A stretch of DNA of 32,683 bases from Streptomyces rhizoryzae. Its GTDB lineage: Bacteria > Actinomycetota > Actinomycetes > Streptomycetales > Streptomycetaceae. The position numbers and the translations under genes are program-made. The stretch's first letter is position 1. Each line of letters begins with the position of its first letter. The notes beneath the pieces were generated by a model that made no database searches, was not told where the DNA came from, and saw only the letters and a list, made by a program, of their open reading frames with translations. The stretch covers positions 1-32,683 of the forward strand of contig NZ_JALMUV010000062.1 of NCBI RefSeq assembly GCF_023155275.1, written 5' to 3'. Shown here piece after piece: positions 1 to 7,142 of the stretch.

Positions 1-503
1 CGACCCACCCGACCCACCCGGCCCGCCCGGTCCACCAGGCTCCCGCCCCCTCGGGCACCCCGGCACCGCCGACGGCCGCCGCCCCCGACGCGGTCGAGCA
101 GGTCCTCGGCATGATCAACCAGGCGCGAGCCGCCCACGGCCTGCCGCCTTACTCCCTCACCGCCGGCCTCAACCGCAGCGCGACCCGTCACAACACCGCC
201 ATGGACAACGGGTGCGGCCTGTCCCACCAGTGCCCCGGCGAGGCGCCGTTGGGAGACCGGGAGACCGCCGCAGGCGTCCACTGGGGAGCCGCGGGCGAGA
301 ACATAGGCCGGGCCTCGGCGGGACCGGACGCCCGGCAGATCGCCACCGCCGCCGTCGGCCTCACCCAGGCCATGCTCGACGAGAAGCCGCCCAACGACGG
401 CCACCGCCAGAACATCCTCAGCAGTGCCTTCACCCACATCGGCATCGCCGTCCACCGGAACCCCAACGGCACCGTCTGGCTCACCCAAGACTTCTCCGAC
501 TGA
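1..503 (+). CDS. CAP/SCP-domain protein, 5'-truncated by window edge
   Basis: The frame is open from base 3, so the N-terminus lies outside the window. The visible part begins with a Pro/Ala/Thr/His-rich linker, followed by about 140 residues of a bacterial CAP (SCP/PR-1/YkwD-like) domain. Seen: 'MINQARAAHGLPPY', a helix with 'ATRHNTAMDNGCGLSH', 'GENIG' and the closing 'GTVWLTQDFSD'. Two cysteines flank the conserved His region and could form a disulfide. Such proteins are usually exported to the cell surface, with a Pro-rich spacer between signal peptide and domain; the export signal itself cannot be seen here. Exact role unknown. No operon partner lies downstream; the next stretch is decayed sequence. 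Confidence 0.85.
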   Translation, partial: THPTHPARPVHQAPAPSGTPAPPTAAAPDAVEQVLGMINQARAAHGLPPYSLTAGLNRSATRHNTAMDNGCGLSHQCPGEAPLGDRETAAGVHWGAAGENIGRASAGPDARQIATAAVGLTQAMLDEKPPNDGHRQNILSSAFTHIGIAVHRNPNGTVWLTQDFSD

Positions 504-513
504 ACCCCACCGA

Positions 514-541
514 GCGGGCCCCCTCCGGCACCCGGGCCCGC
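514..541 (+). terminator. weak GC hairpin after the CAP gene
   Basis: An 8-bp perfect stem (gcgggccc, 514-521, with gggcccgc, 534-541) starts 11 nt after the CAP stop codon. There is no T-run. It could be a Streptomyces-type terminator, but in such GC-rich DNA it could also be chance. Confidence 0.35.
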
Positions 542-810
542 AGCCCTCGGCCGGCGTCCGCCCGCCCTTCCGCGAGCCCTCCGCCGGCTGGGTGCGTGGC
601 TACCGCGCGCCCTTCAGCAATCACTTGAGTGGCCGCATCGCCCGGGGCCAGCGCGCTGGGTGAGCGCGGAAACGCCACCGACCCGCTGACCGGCCGCGCC
701 GCGCCCCACGGAGGTCCGCACCCGCCCCCGCGTTCGTCCCCCGGACAGAACGCGCGGGGCCCCGCCGCCAGGGGCCAGAGGCCGCCGGCCTCCCCCTGGA
801 CCGCGCCGCC

Positions 811-1051
811 CTGATCGCCGAGGCCGGCCCTACCGCCCAGCCCTCCAGGCGTACTTCGGCGTCAGCCGAAACGCCTTCCTCAACGCCCGGAATCAGGCCG
901 AGGCCGCCGCCCCCTCGTCGACGCCCTGACCGGCGACCACCCTGCCTTCCGCATCCAGACCCCGCAGTGGGCCCGCGACTTCACCGGCACCAAGCTCACC
1001 GACGTCGACGGGTCGGCCGTCCAGGCGCTCACGCGCCCCTGGGCCCGCTGA
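811..1051 (+). pseudogene. decayed coding remnant, family not recognised
   Basis: Two protein-like stretches occur in different frames. One near 847-906 reads 'QAYFGVSRNAFLNARNQAEA', helix-turn-helix-like in look. A second, in another frame from about 914, reads 'LVDALTGDHPAFRIQTPQW' and runs on to a stop at 1049-1051. There is no plausible start codon or RBS, and the frame breaks around 906-915. I read this as the wreck of a small gene, but I could not assign a family. The rest of 504-1367, apart from the tandem repeat at 1110-1171 and the hexosaminidase leader, shows nothing I can support. Confidence 0.3.
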
Positions 1052-1109
1052 CCAACGGGCAAAGGGATGCCCCTCCCACCGGGACCGGGGGATTCGGGCA
1101 CCCGCCGCA

Positions 1110-1171
1110 GGACGCGGAGCAGGACGGAGCGCAGCACGTCGGACGCGGAGCAGGACGGAGCGCAGCACGTC
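1110..1171. repeat. two perfect 31-bp tandem copies
   Basis: A 31-bp unit beginning ggacgcggagcagg and ending gcagcacgtc occurs twice without mismatch (1110-1140, 1141-1171). It lies in the gene-free stretch between the CAP and hexosaminidase genes. The unit itself contains the near-repeat 'ggacgcggagc/aggacggagc'. Function unknown. Confidence 0.9.
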
Positions 1172-1367
1172 GGCGCCGCACCGCCGCACCCCGCCGATGT
1201 GCGGCGCCCCGTGCACGCCCCACCGCGACGCCGGTTTGACGTCCACCTGCCGCCGCAGAAGACCGACGGCGGATCGAGAGGAAATTCCCGGCTTTCTGTT
1301 ATGCGGGGCGGCCTGGCGGGTTCTCCCAGGTGTAACTCCCCCCACGCGCACAGAAAGGCTCAACGCC

Positions 1368-2918
1368 ATGCGCCATAAACGACCGACGCGTCGGCGTGCC
1401 GCAGCGCTCGCGCTGACCACGGCACTCCTTGCCGCGCTCACCGCGGCCCTGGTGCCCACCACCGTGCAGGCGGCCACCGCCCCGCCCGCCACCATCCCCG
1501 CCGTACAGAAGTGGAGCGCCGGCTCCGGCAGTTACCGCTTCACCGGCACCTCGCGCGTCATCGCCCGCACCGCCTCCCTCCGAAACACCGCCGAACTGCT
1601 CGCGGGCGACCTACGGTCAGTCACCGGACACGCGGTGGCGGTGGCCACCGGCACACCGGCGCCTGGAGACATCGTTCTCACCCGTGGCTCCTACGGGGCC
1701 GAGAGCTACCGAATGGCCATCGGCAGCACCGCCACGATCTCCGGCACCCCGACCGGCGTCTTCTACGGCACCCAGACCCTGCTCCAGATGCTGAAGCAGC
1801 ACCTCGAACTCCCCCAGGGCACCGTGAACGACGCCCCGACCCGCCCCGAACGGGGCGTCATGGTCGACGTCGCCCGCAAGTACTACTCCCTCGGCTGGCT
1901 GCGGAACCTGGTACGCGAGCTGGGTTACCTCAAGTACAACCGGCTCCACCTGCACCTGACCGACGACCAGGCGTTCCGCCTGGAAAGCAGCACGCTCCCC
2001 GAGGCCGTCTCCGCCCAGCACTACACCAAGCAGCAGATCCGCGACCTCGTCGCCTACGCGGCGCAGTACCGGGTCACCATCGTGCCCGAAATTGACATGC
2101 CCGGGCACATGACCCAGATCCTCAACGGGCACCGGAGCCTGAGCCTGCTGAGGAACAACGGCTCCCGCGTCCTGGACCTGTCCCAGGACACAGCGGCGTT
2201 CAAACTGACCGGCGATCTGATAAACGAGTACCTGCCGCTCTTCCCGGGGCGGTACTGGCAGCTCGGCTCCGACGAATGGCTGACCACCGCCGAACTGTCG
2301 CAGTGGCCCGCGCTGCAGACCAGGGCGCGGGAGTTGTTCGGGCCCGACGCCACCGGCCGCGACCTGGAGTACGACTTCATCAACAAGGCGAACAAGCTGG
2401 TGCGCGGAGCCGGCAAGACCTTGCGCGTCTGGAACGACCAGCTGGTGCCCGGCACCGTCGTCCAGGTCGACCCCAGCGTCCAGGTCGCCGACTGGTTCGG
2501 CTCCACCGACATGACCCCGCAGGACCTCGCCAAGCAGGGCCACGACCTGATCAACGCCAACTGGAACGTCCTGTACTACATCATCGGCGGCAACCCCCCG
2601 AACGCCCGGACGATCTACGAGTCCTTCGCCCCGAACCAGTTCCCCCTCGGCTCGGGCAGCACCACCGTCTCCGACTCCGACCCCCATCTCCTCGGCACCC
2701 AGCTGAGCCTGTGGGGTGAACCCGGCCAGGACGAGCCCGAGGGCAGCGTCGCCAACAACCTCAAAGCGCCCCTGCGCTCCCTGATCCAGAACACCTGGGG
2801 CTCGCCCAAGGTCGCCGGCTCCTACAGCGGCTTCCAGGCCGTCATCGACACCGTCGGCGATGCCCCCACCGGCGGCAGCGCGGCTCCCCGCCCCGGTGGC
2901 GCGAGGGCGTCGTCGTAG
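1368..2918 (+). CDS. secreted beta-N-acetylhexosaminidase, GH20
   Basis: An exo-acting glycosidase expected to remove terminal GlcNAc/GalNAc residues from chito-oligosaccharides or cell-wall sugars outside the cell. The ATG at 1368 follows GAAAGG with 9 nt spacing and opens a clear signal peptide: Arg-rich start, hydrophobic core 'ALALTTALLAALTAALV', probable cleavage after 'VQA'. A GH20b-like N-domain is followed by the GH20 barrel from 'RPERGVMVDVARKYY'. 'HLHLTDDQAFRLES' and the catalytic Asp-Glu pair in 'QLGSDEW' (about D302-E303) are present, as is 'LSLWGE' near the barrel end. The protein stops after 516 residues in a degenerate Ala/Gly/Arg tail. In-frame carbohydrate-binding-module remnants continue beyond the stop codon. 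The catalytic domain looks complete, so the enzyme is probably active without its sugar-binding module. Confidence 0.9.
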   Translation: MRHKRPTRRRAAALALTTALLAALTAALVPTTVQAATAPPATIPAVQKWSAGSGSYRFTGTSRVIARTASLRNTAELLAGDLRSVTGHAVAVATGTPAPGDIVLTRGSYGAESYRMAIGSTATISGTPTGVFYGTQTLLQMLKQHLELPQGTVNDAPTRPERGVMVDVARKYYSLGWLRNLVRELGYLKYNRLHLHLTDDQAFRLESSTLPEAVSAQHYTKQQIRDLVAYAAQYRVTIVPEIDMPGHMTQILNGHRSLSLLRNNGSRVLDLSQDTAAFKLTGDLINEYLPLFPGRYWQLGSDEWLTTAELSQWPALQTRARELFGPDATGRDLEYDFINKANKLVRGAGKTLRVWNDQLVPGTVVQVDPSVQVADWFGSTDMTPQDLAKQGHDLINANWNVLYYIIGGNPPNARTIYESFAPNQFPLGSGSTTVSDSDPHLLGTQLSLWGEPGQDEPEGSVANNLKAPLRSLIQNTWGSPKVAGSYSGFQAVIDTVGDAPTGGSAAPRPGGARASS

Positions 2919-3023
2919 GCGAGGACCTACCAGTCGCACACGCCCGCGAACAGGGGTGACGGCGATCCTTCCACCTTCAACCAGTCCGGCAGCGCCGCGG
3001 CCGGCGGGGCCTGGATCCGGTGA
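2919..3023 (+). pseudogene. in-frame remnant of a C-terminal CBM32/discoidin-type module
   Basis: After the TAG at 2916 the same frame stays open to the TGA at 3021. It reads 'YQSHTPANRGDGDPSTF' followed by 'NQSGSAAAGGAWIR'. This pattern (Asn..Gly-Asp-Gly-Asp-x-Ser-Thr, then Trp) is typical of the start of F5/8-type-C (CBM32-like) modules that often follow GH20 domains in Streptomyces. The rest of the module is missing. The family assignment rests on motif resemblance only. Confidence 0.5.
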
Positions 3024-3142
3024 CCCCTGGGCCGGGTAAGGCGAGACCGGCGACGAGTTGCCGCTCACCGGCGCCGCAGGGATCTTCCCGGGCCACCCGA
3101 ACGATCGAACTGACGGCCGATCAGACCGCCCCCGGATCCGGC

Positions 3143-3175
3143 AACGGGGCCGGCCCGTATCGGGCCGGCCCCGTT
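3143..3175. terminator. strong hairpin beside the left repeat copy
   Basis: A perfect 15-bp stem (aacggggccggcccg, 3143-3157; complement 3161-3175) with a 3-nt loop and T residues just after. It lies about 40 nt from the left 21-bp repeat, at almost the same distance as the terminator next to ychF at the right copy. It may be the displaced original ychF terminator, or it may serve the hexosaminidase. Confidence 0.6.
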
Positions 3176-3215
3176 TGTCCTGCCTGCGTGCTGGATCACC
3201 GCACCGACACCACGG

Positions 3216-3236
3216 CCGGCGTCACACGTTGAACCG
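3216..3236. repeat. left copy of 21-bp direct repeat (putative att site)
   Basis: These 21 bases (starting ccggcgtcac, ending gttgaaccg) are identical to 18611-18631, which spans the stop codon and last codons of ychF. Read on the minus strand, this copy encodes the ychF tail 'FNV-stop' without the rest of the gene. Together the copies bracket about 15.4 kb of accessory DNA. Their position at the 3' end of a housekeeping gene is what a site-specific integration junction would look like. Confidence 0.7.
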
Positions 3237-3396
3237 AAATGTCGGAGGCTGCGCTATGACCTGCGGGAACGCCCCGTCGTAGGGTCCGATCCCGCACGTA
3301 TCCAGCGGTCGGTGATCGCCGCCGCGCGCGGCTCACAGAGCGCCATCGGGCGGTAACCGACGGGGGATCAGGCGGTCCTCCGAGGCGTCGTCCGGC

Positions 3397-5072
3397 TCAC
3401 AGACCGTGCTCGTCCATCAGGCGCATCAGGTTCCGCTTGCGTTTGTGGGCGGTACGCAAAGCGGTGACGTAAGCGGTGAGCTCCTCGGGCGACCCCAGCC
3501 GACGGTGGCAGTCCCGGATGCTCAGCAGCAGACTGACCAGCTGCTCGTAGACCGCGTTGCCGGTCTGCCCGGTCAGCGGCTCGGCCAGACGCAGGTAGAC
3601 GCCGAGTGCGTCGGCCGGGCGGGTGGCACGGGCCTGGTCGGCGAGGGCGAGCCACTGCCCGTCGTGGGCGCCGGTCTCGGTGGCGGCCTGCCAGGCGGCG
3701 TCGACGTCCTTGTCGTCGAGCAGGGCGTCGACCAGGACGGGACCGCCGTACCGCCATTGCCGCCGCCCCGCGTCGGCGCGCAGCAGGGCCAGCGCGCCCT
3801 CGCGCTCGGCCGACCAGCAGTCCGCGGCCCGGGCAGCGGCACGCAGCTGCTGGTAGGTGAGCAGGGTGCGGCGGGCGCCGAAGTGGTCGCGGCGTAGGGC
3901 GACGGCGTCGGCGAGTCGACCAGCCTGCGTGTAGCGGTCGCAGAGGTGGTCGACGAGGGCGGTGTCGACGGCAGCGAGGTCCCCGGCCTCCCGGACGCCG
4001 CGTTCCGCCCAGTGCAGGGCATCGCCGGGGCGTCGGGCGAGGTCCAGCTCGCGGGCGATGACCAGGTGTGTGTGTGGCCGTCCGGTGCGAGGTCGGCCGC
4101 ATGCACCGCAATCACCGCATCGACGTCGCCTCCCTTCTTGGCCAGACGCTCCATCAGGTCCTTCTCCGCCCAGCCACGGCGGTTCCCCTGCCACGCCTCG
4201 ATCGCCAGCTTCCGCAGGGCGGCCATCCCCGCTGCGCCGAGAACATCCTCGTAGTCGAGTGGATCGATGTCGGTGAGGCCTTCGTCCGCCTCGCCGAGTA
4301 CATGGCCGATGAGCCAGCCCGCGAGCTCTCCCGGGTCGGGGCGCGCCGCACGGCACGCGTCGAGATGAGCGTCGGCGAGGTCGGCGCCCACCTGGCCGAA
4401 CCAGCCGTCGGAGTCGTCGACGCTCTCCGCCGCCTGGGCCAGCAGCTTCATCGCCTCCCGCGCCAGGACGACCGCGTCGGCCGCCCGTCCGGAGCCGGTC
4501 AGCGCACCGATCGCCGACACCGCCTGCCCGGCCTGATCCGCGTAGGCGCGGGCATCGGCGTACTCGACGTACCCGTACTGTGCGAACGAGCCGACGTCGA
4601 GCAGTTCACGGACACGGGCCACGACCGCGGCGAGATCCCCGCGGTCGCTCGCGGCCCGCAGCTCCAGGCGGTGCCGCAACTTCCGGTCCTCGCCGAGCCG
4701 TTCCCGCAACACAGCGAGCAACTCGTCCTTGGACAAGGCGGTCAACCACGCTTCGAGGTGCTGTGCCCGATCCCGCGCCGCCTTCCGCTGCCGCGGCAGG
4801 CTCCCCGAGTGAGCGAGCACCGTCAGGCCGAGGGCAACCAGATGCTTGCAGAAATTGCCCTCACGGCCATACGGACAGTCGCACGCGCCGGACAGCCCGC
4901 CAGCCCCTTCCAAGGACAGTTCCACTTCGTACCGTTCCGTGCCGTGGACGCTGGCGGTGATCCATCCGTCACCGACCTCGACCCCGGACACCGCATCCAG
5001 GTATCCGCGCCCGCGCTCGAAGGAACGGACACCCGCCAACATCTTGAGGTTTGTCTCGGTGAGGCCGCGCAT
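3397..5072 (-). pseudogene. SWIM zinc-finger protein, frameshifted at a (GT)5 tract
   Basis: Starts at ATG 5072 ('MRGLTETNLKMLAG'). Residues of about 20-110 form the SWIM region, with the zinc ligands in 'CDCPYGREGNFCKHLVAL' (CxC...CxH). A long helical, TPR-like region follows. The frame opened at 5072 is good to 'APDGHTHT' near 4070 and then turns into Arg/Pro-rich nonsense. The family-like sequence resumes in a second frame as 'HLVIARELDLARRPGDALHW' and continues to the stop at 3397. Removing one GT unit from the (GT)5 run at 4066-4075 restores a continuous protein of about 557 residues. SWIM domains bind nucleic acid or protein; the substrate here is unknown. The gene is either broken, slippage-controlled, or affected by a sequencing error. 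Confidence 0.8.
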
Positions 5073-5318
5073 GGTCTCCGTCGCCCTGCTCCTGCTGCTG
5101 TCCCTTACGGCCGCCAGCTCAGGACTGACGGTCAGTCCGATCAGAAGGTCCACGGAATTTCCGCAAAGGCTGTGGCCGTACCGCGGGCTGGGTGCCGGGC
5201 AGGAGGTGGCAGGTGCTTCTCCGGCGGCCGGACCGGCCCGCCACACCGCCGCGAACTGCAGAAGCGCCCCTTGCGAGGGCAGCAAGGGCCAGCTGAGGAG
5301 GCAACCGGCTTCCTCTGG

Positions 5319-6269
5319 CTACCCTCGTGACTCCCTGTACTTGTTGATCTCTTCCTGGGCTGCCGCCACGCTCCCGTGCTGGAAGGCCAGTCGACCGGCC
5401 GGTGCCGCCAACTCCACCCGTAGCACGCGAGGGTCACCGTTCGCCGCAAACAGTGCGCAGTCGACTCGCGGTGTCGCCGGCCCTGTACTGGCACCGGTGT
5501 CGTCGATCCTGGCCTGCGCCGCTGCCAACGTGATGTCCAGTTCGAAGCCCTCGAAGCCCGCCGCCTGCAAGCGACCACGCAGCTCCGTGATCACGCGCAG
5601 CGTGACGTCCGCCAAGGCGCCGTCCCGCAGCGGGTATTCCAGATCAAGCGGCTCCCTACCGAACCCAGTCTTCTCCCGCACATGCAGCCGGAGTATGTCC
5701 GTTCTCAGTACCGAGTGGCGATCCAGGATGAAGACCAGGACCATGGCCGTCTTCACAGCGTCGGCAACGGTGTCTTCCTCTCCCATGGGGGGCAGCAGCC
5801 ATTCCCGCTTCTCCTCTGCCACACGTTCCGGACGCTGCCCCTGAAGCAGCGCGGTGATGCCCTCCGCCGGTGAAGCACCGAGGAGCCATGAGCCACCGTG
5901 ATCGACGGAGAAGAGACGAGCCTGCTCGTCGACGGCGAGCAGAGCATCGGAGTCGGTGCGGCCGAAGGGAAACAGTTCGACGCCCAGCGCCTCACTCAAC
6001 CCGGCAAGCGTGCTGTGGGTGTACCGGCCGAGACGGGGATCCACTGTGCATCCCGTGGCGGCCACCTGCAGACCGGGCACCGTGGGCCGGAAAGTCAATC
6101 CGTGAAACTCGCGAACGCTCTGTTCTGCGGCCGGAAAGAGCACCCATCGCCCAGGGCCGGACCGCGCGACCGTGCTTACGGTCTCCAATATCGCGAGCAT
6201 CCCGTCGTTGCCGGTATCCCTACCGGGTTGCCATCCTGCGGTGTGAAGCACGCACCTGTCATCAGTCAC
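5319..6269 (-). CDS. SUKH-3-like immunity protein with a C-terminal extension
   Basis: Last gene of the toxin operon. The GTG start at 6269 overlaps the end of the preceding gene by 8 bases, implying coupled translation. Residues 1 to about 150 resemble the SUKH-3 pattern: 'AGWQPGRD' near the start, 'EFHGLTF' in the middle, then 'ALGVELFPFGR', 'ALLAVDEQARLF' and 'SWLLGASPAEGITALL'. SUKH proteins neutralise toxins of polymorphic and contact-dependent systems, usually by binding the toxin domain in the cytoplasm. The second half (about 160-316, including 'HSVLRTDILRLHV' and 'VDCALFAANGDPRVLRVEL') is unknown to me. At 316 residues the protein is about twice the length of its operon neighbour, a normal SUKH-3 protein. 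The SUKH call is moderate; the second domain is unassigned. Confidence 0.6.
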   Translation of the reverse strand: MTDDRCVLHTAGWQPGRDTGNDGMLAILETVSTVARSGPGRWVLFPAAEQSVREFHGLTFRPTVPGLQVAATGCTVDPRLGRYTHSTLAGLSEALGVELFPFGRTDSDALLAVDEQARLFSVDHGGSWLLGASPAEGITALLQGQRPERVAEEKREWLLPPMGEEDTVADAVKTAMVLVFILDRHSVLRTDILRLHVREKTGFGREPLDLEYPLRDGALADVTLRVITELRGRLQAAGFEGFELDITLAAAQARIDDTGASTGPATPRVDCALFAANGDPRVLRVELAAPAGRLAFQHGSVAAAQEEINKYRESRG

Positions 6270-6606
6270 GGCCCATGATCCTCACGCCGAGTTCGTCAAG
6301 CAGCGCGGTGCAAGAACGGCAGGGCAGCGTCGGTTGCCCATGCTCTGGATCACCGGGCTCACGGATGAGCCGCGAGAGGATTACGGCATTCGTGAAGTGC
6401 GGTGCTGCGACTTCCAGCGTGACATGGCTACCGCCTGGCCGCTCCTTATCCAAACGCCACAACTGGTCTGAGACAAGCGCCGATTCGGCACAGTAACCCA
6501 TGAATGGTTCGCGCAACTGCACGGGCAGAAAGCGCAGGAAGCGGTCGACCGCTGGATGCAGATTGGGTTCCCCGCTACCTGCAAGATTGGTCTGACTGAG
6601 CACCAT
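6262..6606 (-). CDS. small YwqJ-like deaminase-fold protein
   Basis: The likely start is the ATG at 6606 ('MVLSQTNLAG'), giving 114 residues. The frame extends further upstream, but that part overlaps the preceding gene and looks like noise. Two zinc-site motifs of the deaminase fold are visible: 'GYCAESALVSD' (C39-A-E41) and 'LPCRSCTALL' (C96, C99). The toxin two genes upstream carries the same pair as 'GKCAEVALISD' and 'PPCDSCKRML'. The metal-site residues are therefore complete in a very small protein without any export domain. It lies between two SUKH genes and overlaps the next one. It may be a retained toxin tip, a regulator, or an immunity component; nothing in the sequence decides. 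Confidence 0.6.
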   Translation of the reverse strand: MVLSQTNLAGSGEPNLHPAVDRFLRFLPVQLREPFMGYCAESALVSDQLWRLDKERPGGSHVTLEVAAPHFTNAVILSRLIREPGDPEHGQPTLPCRSCTALLDELGVRIMGRD

Positions 6607-6646
6607 GTCGTTAATGAGCAGGGATGACGCGACACCCGGTACCGGG

Positions 6647-7126
6647 CTAGACAAAGAAATCCTCCGCATCCTGCAGACGGCTACCTTCCAGACGCTTGGC
6701 AAACGCCTCGATCGGCCGCTCGGCCACGAAGTACGAACCCGTTTCGTGCAGGTAAAATACTCGCTCCGAGTCGTCCATCAGCACGATGCCGAATTCTCGC
6801 GTTTCGTAAGCCACAGGAAAAACCGGCCTGCCAAGATTTTGACTCAGCTCGACTATGTCTTCGGCATCGTCGTCGTACCCGAATGTTGGGGTCACGACCA
6901 TCTTGATCTCGGGACTTCGAGGGTAGGGGAGTTCGAGGTTGCCGTACTCACGCACAAAAGCTGTCGCACACGGCAGCGGAGCAATATGCACGCCTTGGTC
7001 CGCGAAATCTCGTATCCTGTCCGCAACGAGCCGGTCGGCCTCCTCGCCAATGTCCCGGCCGAGGAACCAGCCGTGCTCCGCCAGCCAAGATCTGACTTCT
7101 TCTTCTCCGATCACGGTTTCTACCAC
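6647..7126 (-). CDS. SUKH-3 family immunity protein
   Basis: A 159-residue acidic protein beginning 16 nt after the toxin stop codon. It fits the SUKH-3 family: N-terminal 'SWLAEHGWFLGRDIGEEAD', a helix ending 'ATAFVREYGNLELPY' (the family's Phe/Tyr-Gly-Asn/Gly-Leu step), then 'DDDAEDIVELSQNLGRPVF', 'FGIVLMDDSERVFYL' and 'ERPIEAFAKRLEG'. The family acts as cytoplasmic immunity against polymorphic toxins, including nucleases and deaminases. Its position right behind the deaminase toxin makes it the expected cognate antidote. No membrane segment or signal peptide is seen. The bases here are less GC-rich than in the housekeeping genes, which fits acquired DNA. Confidence 0.85.
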   Translation of the reverse strand: MVETVIGEEEVRSWLAEHGWFLGRDIGEEADRLVADRIRDFADQGVHIAPLPCATAFVREYGNLELPYPRSPEIKMVVTPTFGYDDDAEDIVELSQNLGRPVFPVAYETREFGIVLMDDSERVFYLHETGSYFVAERPIEAFAKRLEGSRLQDAEDFFV

Positions 7127-7142
7127 TCCCTCGAGCGCCTAC

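Noticed and set aside
1617..3068. Long 483-residue minus-strand frame across the hexosaminidase
   Set aside because: It is antisense to a clear GH20 gene, is Gly/Val/Asp-rich, and has no motif or RBS. It is a GC-bias shadow.
4068..5330. 420-residue plus-strand frame opposite the SWIM gene
   Set aside because: The opposite strand carries the SWIM CxC...CxH motif and coherent helices. This frame has no recognisable domain.
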